Below, one piece after another: positions 54,583-61,119 of a stretch of 64,000 nucleotides of DNA. The translations under genes and the position numbers were made by a program. Source of the stretch: Prevotella sp. tf2-5 (GTDB lineage: Bacteria; Bacteroidota; Bacteroidia; Bacteroidales; Bacteroidaceae); assembly GCF_900115435.1 (NCBI RefSeq), contig NZ_FOWK01000005.1:124001-188000 (forward strand), in the 5' to 3' direction. The notes beneath the pieces are model-generated. The model made no database searches, was not told where the DNA came from, and was given only the letters and a program-made list of their open reading frames with translations. The first letter of the stretch is position 1; every line of letters begins with the position of its first letter.

Positions 54583-56475
54583 ATGAAGAAATGGACGATT
54601 GAAGACTCCAAGGAGCTTTACAACATCAATGGATGGGGAACCAGTTACTTTGGCATCAACGACAAAGGAAATGTCTATGTGACTCCATGTAAGGACGGTA
54701 CGCAAATTGACATCCGCGAGGTGATGGACGAGTTAGCACTGCGTGATGTCCAGTCCCCTGTGTTGCTACGTTTTCCTGACATTCTCGACAACCGTATCGA
54801 GAAGACATGGAGTTGTTTCAAAAAGGCTGCAAAGGAATATGACTACAAGGGTGAGAACTATGTAGTCTATCCTATCAAAGTCAACCAGATGCAACCTGTT
54901 GTCGAGGAGATTATCTCTCATGGACGTAAGTTTAACTTAGGTCTGGAAGCTGGCTCTAAGCCAGAACTGCATGCCGTTATTGCTATGCAGTGTCAGAGTG
55001 ACTCCATCATCATCTGTAATGGGTATAAGGACGAGAGTTATATAGAACTCGCATTATTGGCGCAGAAAATGGGTAAACAGATCTTCATCGTCGTGGAGAA
55101 GATGAACGAGTTGGAGATCATTGCCCGTGAGGCAAAGAAACTCAATGTACGTCCTAATATCGGCATCCGTATCAAACTCGCCTCTTCCGGTTCCGGCAAA
55201 TGGGAGGAGAGTGGAGGTGATGCCTCTAAGTTCGGACTGACGAGTGCAGAACTCTTAGAAGCTCTGGAACTGCTTAACAAGAAAGATATGCGCGACTGCC
55301 TGCGTCTCATCCATTTTCACATCGGCAGTCAGATCACAAAGATCCGCCGTATCCAAACCGCTTTGCGTGAGGCTTCACAATTCTATATCCAGTTGCATAA
55401 GATGGGCTATAATGTAGACTTCGTGGATTGTGGTGGTGGACTGGGTGTCGACTATGACGGAACGCGCTCTCCATCGAGCGAGAGCTCTGTCAATTACTCT
55501 ATCCAAGAGTATGTCAACGACTGTATCTATACTTTCGTAGATGCTGCCAACAAGAATGCATTGCCTCATCCCAATATCATCACAGAGAGCGGTCGCTCTC
55601 TTGCTGCCCATCACTCCATACTAGTGATGGATGTGCTGGAGACAGCCTCTCTGCCAGAGATGCCTGAAGAGTTCGAGCCCGATGAGAACAGTCATCAATT
55701 AGTAAAAGACCTTTATGAGATATGGGACAACCTCTCCCCTCGTAACGTGTTGGAAGACTGGCACGATGCGGAACAGATCCGTGAGGAGGTGCTCGACCTT
55801 TTCTCGCATGGTATTGTCGATTTGAAGACACGTGCTGAAATAGAGGCAATGTACTGGAGTGTATGTCATGAGATCCACGCACTCGCCAAGAGTCTGAAAC
55901 ATATCCCCGAGGAACTGATGAAGATTGACAAGCTGCTGGCAGACAAGTATTTCTGTAACTTCTCACTGTTCCAGAGCCTCAGCGACTCGTGGGCGATAGA
56001 CCAGGTCTTCCCCATCATGCCTATCCAGCGTCTTGACGAGCGTCCCACCCGTAACGCCACTATCCAGGACATCACCTGCGACAGTGATGGTAAGATAGCT
56101 AACTTCACTACCAATCTCCACAACACACACTCCCTGCCAGTGCATTCTCTGAAGAAAAACGAGACCTATTATCTGGGAGTATTCCTCGTAGGAGCCTATC
56201 AGGAGATACTTGGTGATATGCACAACTTGTTTGGTGACACGACTGCCGTACATATCTCCGTGAAGGATAATGGCTACCATATCGACCAGATTATCGACGG
56301 CGAGACAGTGGCAGAGGTATTGGAATATGTACAGTATCAGCCCAAGAAACTCGTTCGCCAGTTGGAGATATGGGTGGCAAAGAGCGTAAAACAAGGAAAG
56401 ATTACCTTAGAAGAGGGCAAAGAGTTCCTGAACAACTATCGCAGCGGACTCTATGGTTATACTTATTTGGAATAA
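54583..56475 (+). CDS. speA: Biosynthetic arginine decarboxylase
   Basis: 630 residues. PLP-dependent fold III decarboxylase making agmatine from arginine for polyamines. The PLP-binding lysine is in NYVVYPIKVNQMQPV, followed by GLEAGSKPELHAV and, in the barrel, LIHFHIGSQI and DCGGGLGVDYDG. The full SpeA length and the C-terminal beta domain are present. It precedes argB by 42 bp; speA-argB order is known in Bacteroidetes. Confidence 0.96.
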   Translation: MKKWTIEDSKELYNINGWGTSYFGINDKGNVYVTPCKDGTQIDIREVMDELALRDVQSPVLLRFPDILDNRIEKTWSCFKKAAKEYDYKGENYVVYPIKVNQMQPVVEEIISHGRKFNLGLEAGSKPELHAVIAMQCQSDSIIICNGYKDESYIELALLAQKMGKQIFIVVEKMNELEIIAREAKKLNVRPNIGIRIKLASSGSGKWEESGGDASKFGLTSAELLEALELLNKKDMRDCLRLIHFHIGSQITKIRRIQTALREASQFYIQLHKMGYNVDFVDCGGGLGVDYDGTRSPSSESSVNYSIQEYVNDCIYTFVDAANKNALPHPNIITESGRSLAAHHSILVMDVLETASLPEMPEEFEPDENSHQLVKDLYEIWDNLSPRNVLEDWHDAEQIREEVLDLFSHGIVDLKTRAEIEAMYWSVCHEIHALAKSLKHIPEELMKIDKLLADKYFCNFSLFQSLSDSWAIDQVFPIMPIQRLDERPTRNATIQDITCDSDGKIANFTTNLHNTHSLPVHSLKKNETYYLGVFLVGAYQEILGDMHNLFGDTTAVHISVKDNGYHIDQIIDGETVAEVLEYVQYQPKKLVRQLEIWVAKSVKQGKITLEEGKEFLNNYRSGLYGYTYLE

Positions 56476-56517
56476 CGTAATTCCGAGATATCGAGATTCC
56501 GAAACATCAAAAAGAAG

Positions 56518-57303
56518 ATGAAAGAAAAACTAACAATAGTGAAAGTGGGAGGAGCTGTAGTCGAGGATGATCTACAGCTCTCTCAGCTGTTAAAGGACTT
56601 CAGCGCCATTGAAGGACGAAAGGTCCTGGTACATGGTGGAGGACGTAAGGCGACCAAGATGGCGGAGCGTCTGGGTATCGAGACACAGATGATCAATGGT
56701 CGTCGTATCACAGATGCCGATATGCTGGAGGTCGTCACGATGATTTATGGTGGACTGGTGAACAAGAACCTGGTGGCACGACTACAGGAAAACGGTGTCA
56801 ATGCCCTTGGACTCACTGGTGCTGACGCTAATGTCATCAGAAGTCATAAGCGTCCTCTGAAAAATGGGGTTGACTATGGTTTTGTAGGCGATGTGGAGGA
56901 TGTCGCACATGAGACATTAGGACATCTGATCGAAGCAGGCATCACTCCAGTGATGGCACCCCTTACCCACGACGGCATGGGACATATCCTCAACACCAAT
57001 GCTGACACGATTGCCTCTGAGACAGCAAAAGCACTGGCGAGAATCTATGATGTGACACTCATCTTCTCATTTGAGAAAAAAGGGGTACTCAGCAATCCTG
57101 ACGATGACGAATCTGTCATCCCTGTGATTACTCCTGAGGATTTTGAGAGATACAAGGCAGACGGCACCATCTCTGGTGGTATGCTTCCTAAGATTGAGAA
57201 CGCTTTGAATGCCGTAGACGCTGGTGTCTCCAAGGTTATCATCACCCTCGCCACTGCTATTGACGGTAAACACGGTACTGTCATTAAGACAGTGCATGAT
57301 TGA
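56518..57303 (+). CDS. argB: Acetylglutamate kinase
   Basis: 261 residues. Amino-acid kinase fold: LTIVKVGGAVVEDD at the start, VLVHGGGRKATKMAERLGI, DADMLEVVTMIYGGLVNKNL, then ALGLTGADANVIRSHKRP and the C-terminal SGGMLPKIENALNAV. Phosphorylates N-acetylglutamate in arginine synthesis. The KVGGAV start lacks the second lysine of the classic KxGG pattern but matches Bacteroidetes ArgB. It lies next to speA, so arginine synthesis and use are neighbours. The sigma-factor gene begins 18 bases downstream. Confidence 0.93.
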   Translation: MKEKLTIVKVGGAVVEDDLQLSQLLKDFSAIEGRKVLVHGGGRKATKMAERLGIETQMINGRRITDADMLEVVTMIYGGLVNKNLVARLQENGVNALGLTGADANVIRSHKRPLKNGVDYGFVGDVEDVAHETLGHLIEAGITPVMAPLTHDGMGHILNTNADTIASETAKALARIYDVTLIFSFEKKGVLSNPDDDESVIPVITPEDFERYKADGTISGGMLPKIENALNAVDAGVSKVIITLATAIDGKHGTVIKTVHD

Positions 57304-57320
57304 TACTTACCCATTCTCAA

Positions 57321-57827
57321 ATGCCAACGACAAGTTTCCAACACGACATCCTGCCGTTGAAAGACAAGCTCTTCCGACTGGCACTCCGCATCACCCTCAA
57401 TCCTGCGGAGGCAGAGGATGTGGTACAGGAAACGATGGTCAAGGTATGGAATCGTCGTGACAGTTGGGGAACAATTGACAATATCGAGAATTTCTGTCTA
57501 ACCATTTGTCGTAACCTCGCGGTGGATAAGACACGTCACATGGGCAACCAGACCCTCTCACTGGAGACGGAGATGGAGCCCTCGGACAATAGTCATCATG
57601 CCAACCCTGAGGAGCAAGTCATCCAACAAGACCGTATCCGACTGGTACGACAGCTCATTGACCAGTTGCCAGAGAAACAACGCAGTTGTATGCAGTTACG
57701 TGACATAGAAGGTAAGAGTTATAAGGATATTGCCACTATTCTCCAAATCACGGAAGAACAAGTGAAAATAAACATTTTCCGAGCCCGTCAGACAATCCGG
57801 GAACAATTCAAGAAAGCAGATTCTTAA
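57321..57827 (+). CDS. ECF-type RNA polymerase sigma factor
   Basis: 168 residues from ATG 57321; the in-frame TTG 57300 overlaps the argB stop and is less likely. Region 2 (about residues 9-75: FRLALRITLNPAEAEDVVQE, TMVKVWNRR) and region 4 (about 110-165: LIDQLPEKQRSCMQLRDIEG, KSYKDIATILQITEEQVKIN) are complete, with the linker of an ECF sigma factor. It is followed 80 bp later by a gene for a membrane protein with anti-sigma features, the typical arrangement. The stimulus is unknown. Confidence 0.92.
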   Translation: MPTTSFQHDILPLKDKLFRLALRITLNPAEAEDVVQETMVKVWNRRDSWGTIDNIENFCLTICRNLAVDKTRHMGNQTLSLETEMEPSDNSHHANPEEQVIQQDRIRLVRQLIDQLPEKQRSCMQLRDIEGKSYKDIATILQITEEQVKINIFRARQTIREQFKKADS

Positions 57828-57844
57828 AATTTTTTTCGTTCTCC

Positions 57845-57870
57845 TGTAACTTTTCCCCTCGTCATTCGTC
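57845..57870 (+). promoter_or_regulatory. Candidate ECF-type promoter before the probable anti-sigma gene
   Basis: TGTAAC (57845-57850), 16 bp, then CGTC (57867-57870), resembling the AAC / CGTC pattern of ECF sigma promoters. It lies between the sigma gene and its neighbour and might give autoregulation. Confidence 0.4.
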
Positions 57871-57906
57871 TTTTATAATGTAGGGGTTAAAAATCCCAGA
57901 CGAAAA

Positions 57907-58398
57907 ATGGATTACAAATACATCGAACAACTCTTAGAACGCTATTGGGCAGCAGAGACGACCCTTGAGGAAGAGGGCATCCTGCGTACCTTCTTCAGCC
58001 AGAAAGATATTCCTGCTGAGATGATGCCCTATCGTGACCTCTTCGCCTATGAGACGACAGAGTCAGAGAACCACCATCTGGGTGAGGATTTCGATGCACG
58101 TATTCTTGCCATGATTCAGGAAGAAGCACCAGCCACCGTAAAGGCTCGTGAGATCTCTATGAGACAGCGTTTCATGCCACTCTTCAAGGCTGCAGCTGTC
58201 GTAGCCATCATCCTGACGATAGGAGGTGCTTTACAACGTCCATGGGATGCTAGCTGGAACGATCCACGTATCGAGTATGCCAATAGCTATTCCCTGCAGG
58301 TTGACTCTGCTGATGTGACACCCATGCAGGCTGAGAACATCACAGACAGCCCTGTTGACACCGCCAAGGTTATACCAACAGCGGTAGCCAAGGATTAA
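57907..58398 (+). CDS. Probable anti-sigma factor, single-pass membrane protein
   Basis: 163 residues. An acidic helical N-terminus (MDYKYIEQLLERYWAAETTL) begins like anti-sigma zinc-finger-less cytoplasmic domains, followed by one transmembrane helix (FKAAAVVAIILTIGGAL, about residues 95-112) and a short periplasmic tail. No HxxxCxxC zinc motif is present. Pairing with the ECF sigma gene upstream suggests it restrains that factor, but this is by context only. Other Bacteroidales genomes carry similar unnamed proteins behind ECF genes. Confidence 0.65.
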   Translation: MDYKYIEQLLERYWAAETTLEEEGILRTFFSQKDIPAEMMPYRDLFAYETTESENHHLGEDFDARILAMIQEEAPATVKAREISMRQRFMPLFKAAAVVAIILTIGGALQRPWDASWNDPRIEYANSYSLQVDSADVTPMQAENITDSPVDTAKVIPTAVAKD

Positions 58399-58504
58399 CG
58401 AAGAATTTTTTCTATGCTTTCTCTATAATAAATATCATGTTTAGTTAAAACACAGAAACTGTGAAGTTTCTATTCTCTCAAATTTTTCATAACATACTAA
58501 CGAT

Positions 58505-58549
58505 AGCGGACTGCCAGTCATCGGTTGACGAGCAGTCCGCTGATTTTTT
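58505..58549. terminator. Terminator between the anti-sigma and CPBP genes
   Basis: AGCGGACTGC (58505-58514) and GCAGTCCGCT (58532-58541) form a 10-bp stem with a 17-base loop, followed by GATTTTTTA. It is convergent to both flanking genes. Confidence 0.8.
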
Positions 58550-58563
58550 ATCCATAATATCCC

Positions 58564-59340
58564 TTACACAGCCCTCCTCATCCTCAGATGGAGTTGGTAA
58601 AGGGCTGGGAGACAGATGAGGAGGGAGAAGAATACAGCAAGGTAGACATGGAGCTCAGAACCTTTGAAGATATCGATAAGCTTCATGTCCTGATCTGGAT
58701 AGGCACGGAAGAGGATATAGGCAACAGAGTTATTCGCCCAGTGGTATGCCATACCTGGGAGGATAGAGCCGGTACGCCAATACATCCACCCCAACAGAAA
58801 TCCTGCGAGGAAGGCATATGGCATCTGTGCAGGATTCATGTGAATCAGGGAGAAGAGTACTGCAGAGATCATAATAGGACCTACGGGTTGGCGATTGTTC
58901 CATTCTAATAAAGTACGGAGGATAGCACCACGGAATACTATCTCTTCTGCCAAGGGAGCCAGCAAGCCAATAGCAAGATAGCCCCAGTAGTTACTCAACA
59001 ACTGCTCCTGCTCGTTTTCTATCCAGTTGGGTAGTTCTGGCATGTTCTCTTGCAACCATGTCATAGGAATAACCATTCCCAAGGCTGCCAGAACAGCCCA
59101 CATCATGACATCCCACTGTTTGGTGAGCAGCCAATTGGGGGATATCTCCGCCCATCGTGCTGATAGGAAGATAATAATTGTCAACAAACTGAACACGGCT
59201 ATGGTCGCGACCAGTTCCATCACGGTGATATCCGTTCCCCCTACTACCTGTTGCCAAACAAAATGCACCACAATACCAGCCATCGCCTGGATGGCTACAA
59301 ATATCAGGGCATATACAAACGCATTTATAATATTCTTCAT
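58564..59340 (-). CDS. CPBP-family intramembrane metalloprotease
   Basis: 258 residues with about seven helices. The CAAX-protease motifs are PLAEEIVFRGAILRTLLEW (EExxxR, about residue 130) and SLIHMNPAQMPYAFLAGFLL (HxxxN, about 165-185), with a further AYHWANN (about 217). Such proteases in bacteria are poorly defined; some relate to bacteriocin immunity. It overlaps the ribF stop by four bases, so the pair are cotranscribed. Confidence 0.9.
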   Translation of the reverse strand: MKNIINAFVYALIFVAIQAMAGIVVHFVWQQVVGGTDITVMELVATIAVFSLLTIIIFLSARWAEISPNWLLTKQWDVMMWAVLAALGMVIPMTWLQENMPELPNWIENEQEQLLSNYWGYLAIGLLAPLAEEIVFRGAILRTLLEWNNRQPVGPIMISAVLFSLIHMNPAQMPYAFLAGFLLGWMYWRTGSILPGMAYHWANNSVAYILFRAYPDQDMKLIDIFKGSELHVYLAVFFSLLICLPALYQLHLRMRRAV

Positions 59341-60287
59341 AACTTTAAACTCTCCACTCTCCTTCTGTCTTCCTCCAACTGTACCTTCAATTCCTCTTTA
59401 CTATCGAAACGACGCTCGTCACGCAACCGTTCTAAGAACTCCACGGTGATAGTCTGTCCATAAAGGTCACCTTCATAGCCGAGGATATAAACCTCCATCG
59501 TTTGCTCATGCTCCCCGAAGGTAGGACGAGTACCGATATTCATCATCCCCCTGAGTATCTTACCTCTTCCCTCATCCATCACACATCTTACCGCATAGAC
59601 CCCAGGAGCAGGGATGAGCTTACGACTGTCTATAGGTTGTAAGTTGGCAGTGGGAAAACCTAATGTCGTACCGATATGCTCGCCACTCACCACCTTTCCT
59701 GTGATGCGGTAAGGATAGGTGAGTGCCTCAGCGGCTTTCCTGACATCCCCCTCCTCCAGAAATCTCCGGATGACGGACGAACTAACCTCAGACAGATGAC
59801 TGCTGCCAAATGATAGTTGACAATTTGCTGAAGGCAGTTGTCTTACCTTGACACCTATCTCCTCACCATAACGCACATAGTCCTCGAAGGTATCGTTGCG
59901 GTTATGTCCGAAACGATTGTCATAGCCTGTCATCAGTACTTTCACACCCAGTCTGTTTACCATCAGCGACATGAATTCACGAGCCGACAAAGCTGCCATC
60001 TCTTTGTTGAAAGGCAGTATCACGCAACGGTCGATGCCCGTTTCCTCTAAGAGCCCCATACGTTCCTCGAAGGTTGTCAACAGCTGAGGCTGCCAATCTG
60101 TATGTACTACTTCACGAGGATGGCGGTCGAACGTAATGACAGTCGTGGAGAGTCCATGCGCCTTGGCATAGTCACAAACATGACGAAGCACAAAGCGATG
60201 CCCCCTGTGCACCCCGTCAAACATACCGATGGTTGCTACACAAGGAACGATAGCACAACAGCCTTTTTCTAATATCAGTCTCTCCAT
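59337..60287 (-). CDS. ribF: Bifunctional riboflavin kinase / FAD synthetase
   Basis: 316 residues from ATG 60287; an upstream ATG at 60329 gives an extra 14 residues and is less likely. N-terminal FAD synthetase: VATIGMFDGVHRGHRFVLRH, VITFDRHPREVV and TGYDNRFGHNRND. C-terminal riboflavin kinase: GEHIGTTLGFPTANLQPID and the final helix. An odd segment, PSANCQLSFGSSHLSE, precedes VSSSVIRRFL; its DNA contains a CAACTAT heptad-like trace. Starts the minus-strand ribF-CPBP pair. Confidence 0.94.
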   Translation of the reverse strand: MERLILEKGCCAIVPCVATIGMFDGVHRGHRFVLRHVCDYAKAHGLSTTVITFDRHPREVVHTDWQPQLLTTFEERMGLLEETGIDRCVILPFNKEMAALSAREFMSLMVNRLGVKVLMTGYDNRFGHNRNDTFEDYVRYGEEIGVKVRQLPSANCQLSFGSSHLSEVSSSVIRRFLEEGDVRKAAEALTYPYRITGKVVSGEHIGTTLGFPTANLQPIDSRKLIPAPGVYAVRCVMDEGRGKILRGMMNIGTRPTFGEHEQTMEVYILGYEGDLYGQTITVEFLERLRDERRFDSKEELKVQLEEDRRRVESLKL

Positions 60288-60323
60288 TATGGAGGGCAAA
60301 ATTACAAAAAAATATCTGAATAG

Positions 60324-60354
60324 TTGCATTTTTAAAGAAAAAGCATTACCTTTG
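60324..60354 (+). promoter_or_regulatory. Promoter of the tRNA gene
   Basis: TTG (60324-60326), a 20-bp spacer and -7 TACCTTTG (60347-60354), about 12 bp before the tRNA. Confidence 0.65.
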
Positions 60355-60366
60355 CACCGGTTTTTC

Positions 60367-60440
60367 GGACTTGTAGCTCAGTTGGTTAGAGCAACAGACT
60401 CATAATCTGGAGGTCCCTGGTTCAAGCCCAGGCTGGTCCA
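60367..60440 (+). tRNA. tRNA with anticodon CAU (Met or, with lysidine, Ile2)
   Basis: 74 nt cloverleaf: acceptor GGACTTG/CTGGTCC (one T-T mismatch), D-arm GCTC/GAGC, anticodon loop CTCATAA with CAU at positions 34-36, T-arm CCTGG-TTCAAGC-CCAGG, then A and CA. The CUCAUAA loop occurs in both elongator Met and lysidine-modified Ile2 tRNAs; the T-arm resembles Ile2 forms but this is not decisive. A terminator follows. Confidence 0.9.
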
Positions 60441-60451
60441 CACTAAAAATC

Positions 60452-60484
60452 AAGCACTTACGAGTTTCTCGCAAGTGCTTTTTT
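60452..60484 (+). terminator. Terminator after the tRNA gene
   Basis: AAGCACTT / AAGTGCTT stem extended by CGAG / CTCG, with a T-run immediately after. Twelve bases past the tRNA. Confidence 0.8.
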
Positions 60485-60490
60485 AATGTC

Positions 60491-60512
60491 TGCGTAAACA
60501 ATGCGTAAACAA
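60491..60512. repeat. Tandem direct repeat behind the tRNA
   Basis: Two perfect copies of TGCGTAAACAA in tandem (60491-60501, 60502-60512), about 50 bp past the tRNA. Direct repeats next to a tRNA 3' end are often integrase arm sites of integrative elements. Confidence 0.6.
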
Positions 60513-60559
60513 ACTATTTCAGTCTCCGCTTTTCGGGCACCCAGTATCATAGAGTATCT

Positions 60560-60646
60560 ATGATGCATTTTAGTCAGAATGGCCCTCAATATGCACAGAA
60601 CAAATACGACGAGAAGCTGCAGAAGGCTTACATGAAATATAAATAG
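60560..60646 (+). CDS. Tiny open frame of doubtful status
   Basis: 28 codons (MMHFSQNGPQYAQNKYDEKL then QKAYMKYK). Charged and Tyr/Gln rich, no known family. It may be the 3' remnant of a longer gene whose upstream part has been lost; the surrounding gap (60441-60737) has no other open frame. Confidence 0.25.
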   Translation: MMHFSQNGPQYAQNKYDEKLQKAYMKYK

Positions 60647-60737
60647 CAAGAATCTTATATAACAAAAAAGGAAGGACAAAACCCATATTGAAGTTTTGCC
60701 CTTTCTTTGTTATAAATAATTATGTACGATACTAACG

Positions 60738-60947
60738 TCATTTGTCGTCTGGCATATCGTCTTTTTCAATATTGGGATAGCCCAATTCTTTCGCACGTTT
60801 GGGATTGCGCTTAATCCATTCGCGCAATCTCTTGGCGTGCTCTTTGGCATTGCTTTTATGGCAGCGTCTGATATAGAACTGAAACCACAACCCAAAGATG
60901 ACAAAGCCAACCAGAACGATTAATGCTATTATTTGAATTATACTCAT
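60738..60947 (-). CDS. Small single-pass membrane protein
   Basis: 69 residues: one transmembrane helix (about 4-26, IIQIIALIVLVGFVIFGLWF) followed by a basic, then acidic C-terminal region (KRLREWIKRNPKRAKELGYP, ending DDMPDDK). No recognised family. It lies 13 bp downstream of the 48-residue peptide gene and in the same direction, so the three minus-strand genes may share a transcript. Confidence 0.5.
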   Translation of the reverse strand: MSIIQIIALIVLVGFVIFGLWFQFYIRRCHKSNAKEHAKRLREWIKRNPKRAKELGYPNIEKDDMPDDK

Positions 60948-60960
60948 AGCCCATCAGATA

Positions 60961-61107
60961 TTATTCCAGCCAATCGTCATAGTCTGGTATCTCATTGGGC
61001 GGAGTAGGCTCTGGATCTGTATAACTACCACTACCAGCCAGCAACTGCATCCGATGCGTCAACCGTATAGCTCTACAAGTAGGCTTCACATATTTCTCTT
61101 TTTCCAT
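60961..61107 (-). CDS. 48-residue peptide gene with an LLAGSG motif
   Basis: ATG 61107, 12 bp after the stop of the large surface-protein gene. Residues: a Lys-rich start with a K-P-T step (MEKEKYVKPTCRAIRL), the motif LLAGSG at 22-27, then an acidic, Pro-rich tail (SYTDPEPTPPNEIPDYDDWL). This pattern (short Lys-rich leader, K-P, LLAxSG, acidic end) matches unnamed small proteins that I have seen repeatedly in Prevotella/Bacteroides genomes, but for which I know no function. It is too short to have a classic signal peptide. Confidence 0.6.
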   Translation of the reverse strand: MEKEKYVKPTCRAIRLTHRMQLLAGSGSYTDPEPTPPNEIPDYDDWLE

Positions 61108-61119
61108 TGTATGTACTAT

